DNA from: Pocillopora verrucosa
Taxonomy: Eukaryota; Cnidaria; Anthozoa; Scleractinia; Pocilloporidae
NCBI RefSeq assembly: GCF_036669915.1
Contig: NC_089320.1
Location: 22,241,948 to 22,305,947, forward strand
Direction of reading: 5' to 3'
Length of the DNA: 64,000 nt
In this document: positions 1-12,900 of the stretch, in pieces
How positions within the stretch are numbered: position 1 is the first letter of the stretch
Layout: every line of letters starts with the position of its first letter
Position numbers and translations under genes: made by a program
The notes under the pieces: generated by a model
What the model saw: the letters and a program-made list of their open reading frames with translations, nothing else
The model's database searches: none
What the model was told of the DNA's origin: nothing

Positions 1-1295
1 ACTCACTATCTATTGTGCTAGGTACGCAAAGCGTACATAAGTATTGTATCAAAATACATTTGATACACATTTTATACATGGATCTTTTCTATGAATTTCC
101 CGCCCTGTCCCCAGCCCGTGAATTGACCAGTATACAAACTCTGTTCTAACCAAGTCCTCCTTTTGACAAATTTTGGCATCGACGAAAGCTGTTTCAATAA
201 CCTGTTCATTAACCTGTTCATTAACCTGTTCATTAACCTGTTCATTAACCTGTTCATTAACCTTTCATTAAACATGTACCTCATTAAAAATGAGGTGCAT
301 GTTACACCTCATTTCTTTCTTACCACAATACTCTACAACCATACAACAATAGGCACATGCAGTCATAGATTGCCTTTTATTTTAGGAGCAGCACTTCTAC
401 CACTTAAAGGGCCTTCGAGACACTGTTTCTGAGTAAACTGAGTTAAGCTCATTCTTTTTCTTGACTTGATTTTACTGTTCTGAGTTCAAGTTCGTAATTG
501 ACTTTATATAAAGCTAGAAGCTGTTTCGTCGTTAACAGAAGTCTGGAGACCTTCAAAATGTAAACTTTGATTCCAATTTTTGCATCAACAAATAAATTAT
601 CTTTGTTTTCATCCATATCCATATTGTTGATATCGTTAATGGATTAATAAATTTTCATCAGTGTGTGGTAATCATTCTAAGTTGCAATCAACGTAGTCAG
701 TTGAAATAAACGGAGCAGTTCATGTATTATGTAAGCTATCACAGACAGACCCTTGCCGTTAAGCCACAGCGTATTCCCTGACAGGGAAACAGTACTAACA
801 AATCATGAAAAAATTTAGGTGTAATCATAAAGTTCTGGAAGAACTTAACAAAAGAAAAAACGAACTAAGTTTTTGTTTCAGTCGGTCGTTCTTTTGAAAA
901 TCTCATCGATCATTCAGTTTGAATATAAAAAAGAATAAAGTAAACTCGGCATTAATGTTGGAGGAATGTGAGGACTCCATTTGAAAATTTACGTAAAGAA
1001 AATACGTAGTATTTGGTATATTGGTTTAATTAAATAAACTATCTGAATAACATTTTAAACAAAACACCCTCAAGAAAGGTTAGATAGGTCTGCAATGCAT
1101 ACTTGTGTTTTATACAGCTGTCACTCCCTTGGTTATTCGTACAAAGACTTGAATTATCGGCTATTTTTTTTTTTATTACGCGTATCAAAAGCTTTTACTG
1201 GCATACAAGTAACGTTTGAACTACTAAGTTTTGAAAGATAACTTTAAATACTTAAACCATTCATCCCCTTCACTTTAGGATGCGATCGTTTTAGC
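1..1295. other. Non-coding flank downstream of the first poly(A) polymerase gene
   Basis: AT-rich sequence with no convincing exon. It holds a 12-bp minisatellite (listed separately) and, just after it, a short hairpin around 273-301 whose arms read catgtacctcatt and atgaggtgcatg. The open frames across the minisatellite only reflect that 12 is a multiple of three. The part next to 1296 probably contains the 3' UTR of the minus-strand gene. Confidence 0.6.
201..260. repeat. 12-bp minisatellite, five copies
   Basis: The unit cctgttcattaa occurs five times in a row without a mismatch, then decays into cctttcattaaac. Because the period is a multiple of three, both strands stay open and give low-complexity ORFs that should not be read as genes. 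Confidence 0.95.
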
Positions 1296-2824
1296 TTAAA
1301 AAATGTCTTGTAGAGATGCATTCTGTTCCAGCTGAGTTGAGGCAGATTGAAAGGCATTCTTTATGCGTGTGAATTCGCTCGAGTTATACACGCCCCTTGT
1401 GACATTTCCTTCGTCTGTCGGATCTTCCAGCTTAATATAGGGCCCATTCCAAACTCTTCCATACCGTGAAGTTGGCTGAGTATTTCCCATTCGAACAGAT
1501 ATGGTTTTTTTCCAATCAAAAGAGGAGTAGTACTTGAAAAACCCGATCAGCAACTCACCAACGTTTTGCGTGTTCTTGGATTTGTGTGACTTTACTTGGG
1601 GAGGAGCGCTGCCGGTGAGTTTGGATATGACATCATTTTCTGTTGATCGGAAGAGCTCTGGGAAATCTTTTTGGAGCGAGGGGAGAACAGGGGGAGAACA
1701 CCCGGCTTGTAGGTAATTAATGACAAGTAGCACAACTGCGAAACCTGTGGACCAAAAAATTGAGCTATAGTGAGATATTAAACCTTTACCATGGAATAAT
1801 TAAATCAAGTTCAAGTTTTAATGAAAAAATATTGCAAAATACCAGGGATTTAATAGTCTTCATCCTGACTTCCACAGTAAAAGGTACATTTCCTACCAAA
1901 TGAGGATGCAGCCTCACCCTCCCCCCTGCCCCCTTCTTGGTACTAGAAGGGCACTTACGAAATTGGTAAGAAACGTAGTCGGTGGAGAAAGAAATAAACT
2001 TATTACGAGGAAAATTATAAAGCCGTCCGTGGTTTCTTAGAGGTAATTCGATAAATTGTCCAACAAGGAATACAAGTTCATCTATATCGGTGTAAAAAGC
2101 ATACCGAATAGAAAAATATCTTTATTAGGCATTACCAGCAAGTCGGTGTAATCTTGCGTTGGTAATCTCAGCCTTCTGAGCCCACAGTCTGATAATGACA
2201 ACCAGAGGTTTCACTCTTGGATCGCACTCGGAGTAACATTTCAAAAGGAAAGCGTTGCGAACATTTGCCCAGTTGTTGACGGAGATGTCAGATTCAAAAG
2301 ACTTTTCCTTGTCTTTGAGTTTTATGATTGGAATTCTAGCGTCGGTGATCACCTGCAAAAGTTATGTTAGCCTTCGTAAATGTTAAAACACTTCGTTACA
2401 CATAGCTTCACTTTAATTAATATTTCATTAAAGTTTGCATAATTAATCGTTTTTCAAAAAGGCTTTCTCAGGGAGACAGTGATATTGACTCAATAGATTG
2501 AAAAGACCTTACCCTTGTTTCAAAGCGTCTGGGTGTCCTGGTGAAAAGCGATTCTATTCTTCTTAACATGTAATCTTCAGCATCTTCCCTGCTTTTAGCA
2601 GTCAAAATGAGATCGATGTCGCTATCAGTGCTTCCGAATCCGTTTGCAGAAGACCCGCACAACACAAGGCGACAGCTAGGATAAAGCTCTTGGATAATAA
2701 GCTCCATTTCCCGCCGCCATGAGTCCTTTTGATCATAAATTTTTGGCGTTTGTTGGTTTGCTGAAAATTTCTCTTGAATCTGACAGCTCAACTGAGCGTC
2801 TCTATCAGTGTTTTCATTAGCCAT
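1296..2824 (-). CDS. TENT2-like: GLD2/TENT2-like non-canonical poly(A) polymerase, paralog 1
   Basis: Three exons (2824-2513, 2352-2136, 1744-1296) join in phase to 325 residues. Such enzymes add adenosines to RNA 3' ends using ATP. Exon 1 carries the nucleotidyltransferase signature GSSANGFGSTDSDIDL with the two metal-binding aspartates (DSDID). The third catalytic aspartate is probably the D of FESDISV in exon 2. Exon 3 encodes the PAP-associated domain, with GELLIGFFKYY and ISVRMGN followed by an EDPTDEGNVTR segment typical of GLD2. The protein is much shorter than vertebrate GLD2 because it lacks the long disordered N-terminus. No RNA-binding domain is visible, so a partner would have to supply RNA. 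The start ATG opens the frame shortly before the first conserved segment. A head-to-tail paralog lies 1.5 kb upstream. Assignment to GLD2 rather than another TENT subgroup is by similarity only. Confidence 0.85.
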
Positions 2825-4318
2825 AATTATCGACCCAAATCTGAGTGAAAATGAATGAAAAATAAGCCCTCGGGTGACAACAAAGTTGTTGCTTACCAGA
2901 GAATTTGTGTTTACTTCGACGAAGTTTCAAACGTTTTCTAAGAAAACGCAATATCATCCGTAAACAATAAAATTCCCAGAAATGCCTCGCATTGTTAATT
3001 GTGATTGGTCCATTACAATGTAAATTCTGACATCCTGTTTACAGAGTGTTCTAGAGTTTAATTCATTACTCGAACTCACCCGCTGAAAATGCTTAATAAA
3101 TTCAGATTATTGTTCTTTACCCGCTCTGACATTAGCAAAATAATTAAAATAATTTAGATAACGATTAGGAATATCAATTTTAAAAGTATTCAGTCAATGA
3201 GTCTGAAACAGTACAAGGAAATATGACATCCTTTTTGGTGGTTTTAACGTGCTATGGCTGTCACCATATCCTCAATTGCGAACAGTTTTACATGGAAGAA
3301 TAACACTAGACATTCTGAACAACTCCATCCGTCATCAGAGATACAGTGGAATCTGTATTAAGCGGTCGCTTGTCAAACTCCCGAAATTTTTCCCCTCTAA
3401 ATACGTCAATTTTCACTTTAATCTCTCGAGTCAAATCAGTATTCCATGTTTATCTCCCGAAATCGATGCTAGCACTGTGAATTCAAGTATCCTCAATACT
3501 TTGTAGGTCATCTTTCTACTATGGACTGTTAGGACAAATGTCACACACGAACATCACACAAGCTATTTGCGGATCAACCTGTATTGAGTCCGTAAACCTG
3601 TAATAAACGGTCACCCTGGCCATTCCCTTTGGGAAACCGCTTAGTACAGGTTCGACTGTAACTTTCATCGAATATTTAAATCCTACTTGGATAAAATGTT
3701 TATTACTGAGAATTAGAAAATCAGTTTCGAACTCTTCATTCTTAATTAACGCTGCGAAATTTGAAAGAACGAAAGTTGAATCAAGACCTTCACTTTGATT
3801 ATCGTTTGGTTTGCTGTCTGGTGTTTGATAAACGACTTTTTTTAATGTTTACAAACCTATTAACTATGATATTTAAGATTAACAAAAGTCAAATTGTGCG
3901 CTGCACCACAATGAATTGCCCAGACTTTATTCGTCTCCCTTATGTAATCATAGGAACTTATTCAAGTTACTTCAGTGAGGTCAGACATACCAAATACAAG
4001 TGAAGAGGCACTGGCCCGCGTCAACTAAACACGTTTACTCAGCATTTACAAAAAGATACTAAAGTAAGACGGAAAAATTAATCATAGAGATACAACGAGA
4101 CAAAACTTACCAAATGATGAGGGAAATACGGGAAGGACGACACAATCGGGGTTTAGAGAGAAGGAAAACAAGCAACAAGACTGTTGCTATATATTACAAA
4201 ATTTCAATTGAATTAATCATAATAATATGAATAGCAATTATGTTTCGAGTCTAAATTGATTTCGTTGTGATTGAGTGGTTTATCTCAAAGTATACTTATT
4301 TATCTGATGAGATGTAAA
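2825..4318. other. Intergenic spacer between the two poly(A) polymerase paralogs
   Basis: This spacer holds the promoter side of paralog 1 and the 3' side of paralog 2. The only structured element I see is a 315-bp TA-flanked inverted-repeat element (3344-3658). The small ORFs at 3249-3506 and 3761-4003 have no domain, no paralog and no splice context; the first overlaps the transposon. Confidence 0.6.
3344..3658. mobile_element. pogo/Tigger-like MITE with TA target duplication
   Basis: The element starts CAGTGGAATCTGTATTAAGC and ends with the inverse of CAGTCGAACCTGTACTAAGC. It is flanked on both sides by the dinucleotide TA (3342-3343 and 3659-3660). Terminal CAGT(G/C)GA and TA duplication are hallmarks of pogo/Tigger-type Tc1-mariner elements. 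At 315 bp and without an ORF it is non-autonomous. Family naming rests on the termini only. Confidence 0.75.
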
Positions 4319-6146
4319 TCAAAGAATACTTTCCAAAGACGAATTCCTATTCAAAATTTTTGACGCAGTCTTGAAAGACTGTTTAATGCGCCTGGCTTCA
4401 TACTCGTCAAACACGGCTCTGGTTACATTTCCTCCGTCCGTGGGATCCTCAATTCTGATTTTAGGTCCCCGCCAAACCTTAGAATGCATTTTGGTGGGTT
4501 CCGTGTTTCCCGTACGAACAGAAATGGTTTCTGCCCACTGGAAAGCAGAATAATACCGGAAAAACGCGATTAACAATTCTCCAAGACTTTCCTCGTTTTT
4601 TGACTTGTACGTCTGGATTTGAAGTGGAATTTCATCGGTTAGTTGGTGAATTACTTCGTTTTTTGACGTGTCTTTGATAAGTTCTGGGAAGTCTTTATGC
4701 AGTACAGGCAGGACTGGGGGAGAACAACCGGCTTGTAGGAAGTGGATGACCATGAGAACGATAGCAAAACCTAGACATGATGGAGAGTGGCAAGCAGCTA
4801 AATTTATTAAAGCATCACAGTTACATGCAGTAAGCATAACTACACATTCGAAGCGGGGGAATCCCAGAAGCGGCACAGGTTTATACGAGAGATCTTAAGA
4901 GTCCACATGTCTCCTCACACATAGGCCCCCAATGCTAATAAACTTGTATCAATCAGGTTATAAGTTCCAACTACTGTCTTTATAAAAAACAAATAACAAT
5001 TAAAAAAGTCTCCAAATTTTCGCGATAAAGGTTAATTCAAGTTCTTGTCAGGAGTCGCAGGTAGTGTTAGAGTATAGTTTGAATTACTCCAAGATACAAC
5101 ACAATACCCCCTTCGCTTACAGTCTTCTCATCCTTCTCTTCCGACCTTCAACAATGTTAAATGCTTCTTGATACATTACCTGGAAGCCTCTTAAACTTGG
5201 CTCCGATAATTTGAGCCTTTTTCGCCCATAGTTTGATCACAATTGTCAACGGCTTCACTCTTAAGTCACACTCAGAGTAGCATTTTAATAGGAAGGCGTT
5301 CGTCAAGCTGCTCGAATTCTCCAAAGTGATGTCCGTTTCAAACGAGTTCTCTTTATCCTTGAGAATAATTATGGGGACTTTGGCATTTGAAACAACCTGA
5401 AAGTAGTTACAATTACTCTCTGTTAACTACGCCTTAGTTCTGTGGCCGTTTTATAGATGTGCCATGTTCAATTATGCAGAATCACACTTTCTCGTTCTTT
5501 CAACGCACTTTTACCTTCTCTTCCCCCCCCTACCAAGGCAAAAATTGTAGATTGCATTTTGTTTACTATATACTAACAGGGGCAGCTGGTTCAGACTGCT
5601 TCTTTTTTCTAATTGGATCACCAGGAGATCTTTCAATCTTCCGCTCAAATATCGTTCGATCCAAACAGCCTCCATGAACGAGTATTTCTGGATTATACCA
5701 GAACGTAATATATAAAGAACAAACAGGCGATGCGGATATTTATGCGTGGTAATTATCTCAAGCTAAAAGAGATACCAAATTAAATTATCAATTGGAATAA
5801 CAAACACTGATACCTCTGTTTCAAAGCGGCGAGGCTTGCGACTGAAAAGCGATTCGATTCTCCTGAGCGTATATGTTTCTCTGGTGACGGCAGTTCTGCC
5901 TTCGATGCCCAGCATTAGAGTCAAATCGATGTCGCTATCGATGGTTCCAAATCCGTTCGCAGACGAACCACACATCACAAGGCAACAGCTGGGGTACAGC
6001 TCTTGGATGATAAGTTCCATTTCCTGCCGCCATGTATCTTTCTGGTCGTAAATTTTCTGTGTTTGTTGATTCGTCGAAAATTTTTCTTCAATCTGAGAGC
6101 TGAGTAGGGAATTTGATAAACCCGTTTTCCCACTGGCACTCGCCAT
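4319..6146 (-). CDS. TENT2-like: GLD2/TENT2-like non-canonical poly(A) polymerase, paralog 2
   Basis: Three exons (6146-5814, 5396-5180, 4770-4319) join to 333 residues. The middle exon is 217 nt in both paralogs and intron phases are identical, so this is a tandem duplication. Exon 1 shows GSSANGFGTIDSDIDLTL with the catalytic DxD pair; exon 2 has FETDITLEN with the probable third aspartate. Exon 3 shows the PAP-associated domain (GELLIAFFRYY, ISVRTGNTEP, EDPTDGGNVTR). The longer N-terminus starts MASASGKTG. Both copies keep the catalytic residues and open frames, so neither looks like a pseudogene. In exon 3 of both copies RL(P/A)GFA(I/V)VL replaces the SSYSLVL-type stretch usual in GLD2. 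Its start lies 806 bp from the EED start codon on the opposite strand, so the two genes may share regulatory DNA. Confidence 0.85.
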
Positions 6147-6951
6147 TATGGACGTAAATTGGATGTAAAAATCTACTAGGAGATACTATGCACCATCTTC
6201 AACTTTCCCAAAATGAAAGGCAATTTCCGTGCTTTTTCCGTCATCGCGTTAAGTGTAGGTCCTAACGTGTTTAATTTTTTCTTCCACGAAATTTGGTATT
6301 TTCTAAGAAAACGCGGACCAAATCAATATCTGAGCAACTGCCCACCTACCCCTCCCCTAACCCAACATTAACCCTGAGTTGTTATCAATTGAATGTTGTT
6401 GTTTTAGGGGAGGGGTAGGTGGGCAGTTTCCCAGATACTGATATCCGTTGTTAATGGTCAAGTTTCCTAGAAAATCATGTTGTGCGGTGATTGGTCAGTT
6501 TTCCGTGTCAATGCTTCTCTTGTGGATGCTAAAATGAATTATTGCTTGCATACACTACTAACCAAAATATATCAGTCACCAGAAATCTACAAAATTTCTG
6601 GCTGATAAAATAGTCCTCTCTATGAAAGAGGAAAGAGGACTTGGTTTTCCGGGATTAATTTAAGAGAAATGAGATTGGCTGTGACTTTTCAATACTGATA
6701 ATGGAAGCTACACTTTAGTAGCTTTATTATGAAATGAAGAATAATAAGAAAACAAAAATGTAAACATTCTTTGTCAGCTTACCTCTTTTCACAAATATAC
6801 TTCCTTGCAGTAGGAGGAGAGGACTGGGTAGAAAGTGCGTGACATTTTACCGAGTGTTTAGTCATGTATGTGACAGATAGTGTACCGACTAGTTTTAAAC
6901 GCCTTTCACTGGGAACAAAACATAAATTCTAAACACAGTTTGGTTTTAGCA
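6147..6951. promoter_or_regulatory. Divergent intergenic region between poly(A) polymerase paralog 2 and EED
   Basis: The two genes are transcribed away from each other across about 800 bp, so core promoters of both must lie here. No TATA box could be assigned with confidence. A small inverted-repeat MITE occupies 6324-6442. An in-frame upstream ATG at 6880 would add 24 residues to EED, but the ATG at 6952 gives the acidic and serine-rich start expected of this protein. Confidence 0.5.
6324..6442. mobile_element. Small MITE with long terminal inverted repeats
   Basis: The arm actgcccacctacccctccc at about 6337 is followed after a short AT-rich centre by its exact inverse ending near 6430. 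The outer ends atatctgag and cccagatac also pair imperfectly. The element is about 119 bp with no coding capacity. The superfamily cannot be told. Confidence 0.75.
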
Positions 6952-9900
6952 ATGACCGAAGAAACACCATCGTCTCTTCAGCAAGATGATCCTGTGGATA
7001 TGGAAGGCACAGGATCAGATGTAGAACTCGAAAGAGGAGGGAAACAAGCAAAACTTGACGAAGAAGACAGCGACAATGATTCCACCGTCAGCAGTTCCAA
7101 TTCGAATTCAACGCAAGCCACAATTGGAAAGAGAGGATTTCGTGGAAAAGGCAGGAAGAAGAAAAGTTTAGCGTTCAAATGCGCGAATTTTCTTAGGGTA
7201 TAGTGGATTTTTCACATCTTTTCCAGTTATTCAAAGTTCTTATGATGACATTTGAAGTTTTGGTCATTGACGTTTCCCGCGCACTTAAAATATCTTTGTT
7301 GGAGCTGGGAACCACGTGCATCGCTTTTCAACTTGGAAAGCTTTAAGTTTACAGAACGCATGCTTTTGTTCTAAGAAAGACAAGGAAAAGAAATGAAGCA
7401 GATATGATGGAATCTTGCGAGTAATTACTGCTAAGATTCTGACTTTGTTTCTACCCTTCGCCTGCCATCTTAATCAACTTAAATTCGGTAGTGATCATTA
7501 GCTAAACTCTCCCCACAGTAGTACTATTCTGTCAAGTAGACAATGTGTGAAAATCGAGAAAATTTTCAGTACGAATTTGCTGGTTTCATCAGAGAAATGT
7601 TCTGGTTATTTGCAAGGAGAAATACCCTTAATATCATGAGAGTAAAAAGGTACATACATCAAGTAGTGAGTAGCATTCCAATCAGTGAACCTGGTGAAAA
7701 AGTGTTATCAGATTAGGATTAAGTGATGTGTTGCTGTTTTCTGAGTGTGAATGAACAATAAGTTAAGATATGACATGGTATGGCCACAAATATGTTGACT
7801 AGGACAAGTCACATCTTGAAAAGACAGGGAATATTTCAGAGAGTCTTGTGTGCCTGTAAACAAGTTTATTTCATGTTGTCACTTTAGTCATAGTTGAGCG
7901 TAATTTAAATTGATCAAATTTGAATTATATTTGAATTTAGGGCATCAGGAAATACTAGTTGCTTCCATGATTTCTTGCACAATTTGCTTTGTTACAATAG
8001 CAAGGCTTGTTACATTGTTATATTTTATTACATGTAGATTTAGGATTCATGGATTTTGTCAACTAGATTTTTTTCTTGTGTGAATATAACAGGAGGATCA
8101 CAAACAGCCTATATTTGCTGTGCAGTTTAATCACAATGTACCAGAAGGAACAGATGATCTCAACATGTTTGCAACAGTTGGAAGTAACAGGGTAATATAA
8201 AGGTTTTAAAGAAAATTTTGTGCATCAGGAAAAATCTAACTCTCCCATGATGATTTAAACCAGGAGTAGTCCACTTTCCCTGTCAGATATTCTACCAAAT
8301 GAACCTTAGAGCCCTTTTTGGTGAGCTAGTCTTCATACTAGGATGAGAAATGTTAGAGGTGTCTGGGAAGGTTTAGAGTGGGACTGGTGATGAATGTTGA
8401 CCCTGGTTGCTTTGTTAAGGAAGATGTACTGTATTTGTCAAAAGTGGAATTTTATTTTGAACCTCAAGAAAACCACTTTATGCAAAGGGGTTTACCAAGT
8501 TTGTAAAGTGGAAATAAGATACAGAATGTGAATTCTGAACAATGTGATTTGTCCTCAGGTGACAATCTACCAGTGTGAAGCAAAAGGTGTGATCAAGCTA
8601 CTTCAAGCATATATGGATGCTGATGTATCTTTTTCATCTAAATTTGAGAACTCTTACTTGCCCTCTGCCCTACAAAGTATACAAGATAAGCTTTATTTTC
8701 AGTTCTGTCAGAGGAGGTTAGCCAGTCTAATATGACTGATTACTATATATTAAATGAAGAGTGTAAGTTTCTAAAGAAACTGTGGTGCTGTGTCAGTGGG
8801 GGAGTATAATATGATAATTTGGTTTTATCAACTGAGTTGATAACTGTAAATTGGTCACTGTTAAGAGTTTCAAGAGCTTTGAAACTCTTCATGGTGGCCT
8901 ATTTACATTAATTTATCAACTCATCTGATTAAACCAAATTATCTGATTACCAGATATTGTTCTCAGCTGGTAACCAGTCTGTTTGTTAAGACATTTATGA
9001 GTTCAAAAAGTGCTCCATCTACATTAGTCATTATAAACCTTTAACAACTCATAGCCAGAGGAGAGTTTCTACACATGTGCGTGGTCCTACCATCCTGATA
9101 CAGGGGAGCCTTTGCTTGCTATTGCTGGTACAAGAGGAATCATCAGATTCATCAGGTTATTATCATGATGATAATTAATGAGTGTTATGAATCTTTCTGT
9201 TGTCTATTTCAGTGGTTCGTGTTTTTTATTTAAACTTGTCATTCTCTTCCCTAAATCAGATGTCCTATTACTTGTTTGTGAATATGGTAGATCATCAAAC
9301 TTTTACTTAAGTTCCCAAAGGAAAAAGTTTGTCTCATTAACTAAAGGTATTTTACTTAAATGTGTTTTATTCTGTTTCAGTCCAATAAGCATGAATTGTA
9401 TCAAGGTTAGTAATCATTTTTTGAGTTTGTATAGTTTTTTCTAGTTATTTGCAAGGACCAAATTTATTGTGCACTTCTTGACGTATTTACTGGTGATGTA
9501 GTGATTTCCTGTATGAAAATACTAACCCAATAGTAATTTTATAAACTTGATTTTGGTTTCCCATTGATCTCTTTAATGCGCTGCAGCCCTTATCTGTGCG
9601 GAAATTTTTGGGTGAAAGGGTGTGGCTTATAAGCAGGCATTGATGGTATATTTAGTTAGAAATGTATGATTATTTCACTGATATATTTGTCACTTGTGTG
9701 TGCTGATTGTTACTCACAGCATTATATTGGTCATGGAGGAGCCATTAATGAACTTAAGTTCCATCCAGTGGATCCTTATTTACTTCTATCAGCAAGCAAA
9801 GGTAACACAATTGCATGCTTTTCAATCAAGTATGGCAAGTTATCTGGGATTGCTTTATTGCTTTTGGTCTGCTTTGCTCTGTGCCTAAAGATCATAATTA

Positions 9901-12900
9901 TAGCTTTTTATGCATCACACAGTTGGTATGACAACCATTTTATTCTATCAAGGCAGGTAAAGATAATTTGTCTCAAAGCAAGCTAAGGTTATATTTCAGT
10001 TTTTTGTTTGTTTGGCAGATCACAGTCTAAGACTTTGGAATATCAAAACAGATGTGTTAGTTGCAATATTTGGTGGAGTGGATGGACATAGAGATGAAGT
10101 CCTCAGTACAGTATGTATCTCAGAACAATATCTCTTAGTTTTTCTTCTTTCTCTTGTTTCCTCGTGGGGCGTCAGTGGTCCAGTGGTTAGTGCGCTGGAC
10201 TCTGGGTTGAAGGGCCCGGGTTCAAGTCCTACCAGGGGCATGTCGCTGTATCCTTAAGCAAGATGCTTTACCCACTTTGCTTCGTCTCTCGGATAAGACG
10301 TAAAGCCGGAGGTCCCGTCTCACAACCCTTCTATATTACAAAATAAATTGTGGGACGTAAAAGAACGCACGCACTGTTCGCAAAGAGTAGGGCACGTAGT
10401 GCCCGGTGTTGTGGTCTATCTCGATTTGTGCCGTCGTAGGTCTGGGTGGGTGAGGTGTGATCACAATGGACTGAAGCGGCTGCCAGAGGCGCCTTTAATA
10501 TGCTGACGTCCGATCTCACCTCTCTGGTTCCTCCGCAATTCAGCCCTTGGCTGCAAGTGAGGAAATTGGCACCATTCATCTATCTATCTATCTATCCTCT
10601 GTTTTCCTTTTCTCTCCTTTCATTTCCCTCATCATCTCATGGAGCCAATTAACATACTCTTTGGGTTTTTAAAGAATATAAAAATTGAAATGCAGAGTAC
10701 TGCTTCTCTGGGGCTTGGCCAATTTCACCACATTCTGTTTCCTTTTTCTATTAATGTTCAGTTCACTTTGCTTTCTTTGATAGTTATTGAATTCTGTGAT
10801 CCTTTCAATATTTTATCCAAGTTCAGTTTATAGACTGAAGCAGTACCCCTCTCAATATGATAAAAACAAACCAAGTGGAAATTTTAGAAAGGCTTTTTTT
10901 AAACTGTGAAATTATTCTGAAATTAACTTACAATTTAGTTAAACATTAACTTTTAAGCTTCATTTTGTTTGTGACACAGATTGTTTGTGAACTTTTCACA
11001 GGAAAAGTGTGAGGTGTCATGTTGTTCTTGTTGACGTGTCTTTTGATTTGTTCAAGGACTTTGATATTCTGGGTGAAAAGATGGTGTCCTGTGGTATGGA
11101 TCACTCACTGAAGATATGGTCTCTTCAAACTGATGCCGTCAAGAAGGTAAAATCAAACTGAAGATTTTTCAGGCTTGTAAATTCCTAAAATTTATCTCGG
11201 GATGCAATCAAAAGCCCCGGTGTAATGTTCTACATACAGTAATTGTTTGTAATGTCAGCACTGAGTTTTGTCGTAATTGTTAAGGTATCTTTGAGGGAGA
11301 CATGATACCAAAAGCTGAATGAGCTATAGTGTGTGTTTAATCTAAGTTACAATTTATCTTTTAACATTTGATTGCTTTCTCCTCATTTTTTCTCTTTCTT
11401 GTCTTAGGCTATTGCGGAGTCCCATTCGTACGATCAAAGCAAAACTGAGAAGTGAGTATTTCCCAGGCAGAATTTACTTTCCATTATGCATTGTTCGAGA
11501 AATACCTGTCATGAAATAACTCTCCTCTCCACCCACATTTTGGTCTCAAACCAGACAGCAGCTGCAAAGAAGGATAGTTAGGGGTTTATCAGACTCTATC
11601 CAATAGTGACACATGTTATTGTATTATAATTTATGTGACAGCTGTTGGAAGTTAAACAACAGAGGTTGACAAAGAGACATGTTATGTTAACTTAATGCTT
11701 AATGTCCTTGCCATGTATTCAAGCAGCTGGATTCAAGCCTAGGCCTCATCATTGGGATTTGTTTTTTTTCAAGACATTTTACTTTCTCAGTCACTCTCTT
11801 GTATCCAGTAATAGCAGTCACATCCATTTGATAATTTGTTGGCAAGCACACAAACCTTTATGTGGTACTATTTTTAGGTTTTAATTTGATTGGTTTCAGG
11901 ATTTTACTAAAGTATAAAATAAATGCAGTTTCTTGTCTTTAAATGCTAAGCAGTTGGCCCCTTAGCATCACTCAGGAGAGAGGAGCATTGGCCAAAACCA
12001 GTCAGCTTTACTTTAGCAAAAGGCTGCCTTACATGCCTGTGTTTTTCTTCTTCACTTGTCCTGTTTGTTTGGTCTTTGTGTTCATATGTTTATAACAACT
12101 TTTTTTCTAGCACTGGTCGTGTTATGGGTAAATAATCCCATACTCTTTAGTGGTGACTTCTAAGTGATTTGTTGTCTTTTTATTGCAGAGCTTTTCACAC
12201 TGTCAAGCTCCACTACCCTGACTTCACCACCCGCGACATTCATAGAAACTATGTGGACAGTGTTCGCTTCTTTGGTGACCTCATCTTGTCTAAGGTCAGT
12301 TACTTTTATCACTGCAGAATAGTCAAGCTCTGTTATGAAAAAGGGGAAGACTCATAAAAAACATCTATCTGAAATTTTGATCAAGCGCTCAAAGAGAGCA
12401 ATCGGGGTGTGGCTGGCACTTTATTTGACCCCCTGATAAATACCACATTAACACCACCTAATATTGTACCCCTTTCTGAAGCTTTCCTTGGTGATTTCCA
12501 CAGATACCTGGCACAAGAACTTTGATATTATATTTATAATAAAATATAGGTGAAGGGACAACAAAACATCCTGGTGAACTGACTATAACTAAACCTGGTT
12601 TTCTACCTTTGGATTTTGAGTGTAGATGAAGAAAAAACAAAAAAATTGACACGCGTAAGAGGGAGACCTGGGAAGGGTAGATTTGTTTGAAAATCATTAC
12701 AGTTGTAACAACAGTTGTGTTCATGATTGGAGGATCTTTGAATTCACCCTCTTTAAACGCAACTGAACCTTTCCATTTATGAATCTATCTTGTTTTCAGT
12801 CATGTGAAAACTGCATTGTATGCTGGAAACCACAAGAGCGATTTGAGGACATTTTTAATGGGGTAAGAAATAGAGAATGTATTTATTTCATTACAGAGGG

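Noticed and set aside
201-260. Possible CRISPR-like array
   Set aside because: Direct tandem copies with no spacers, in an animal genome; it is a minisatellite.
163-432. ORFs on both strands through the 12-bp repeat
   Set aside because: The repeat period is a multiple of three, so open frames arise automatically; no domain or splice context.
3249-3506. 85-codon ORF
   Set aside because: Overlaps the pogo-like MITE and has no features of a gene.
10166-10240. A true tRNA gene
   Set aside because: A and B boxes are present but a complete cloverleaf with acceptor stem was not found, and a SINE body and tail follow.
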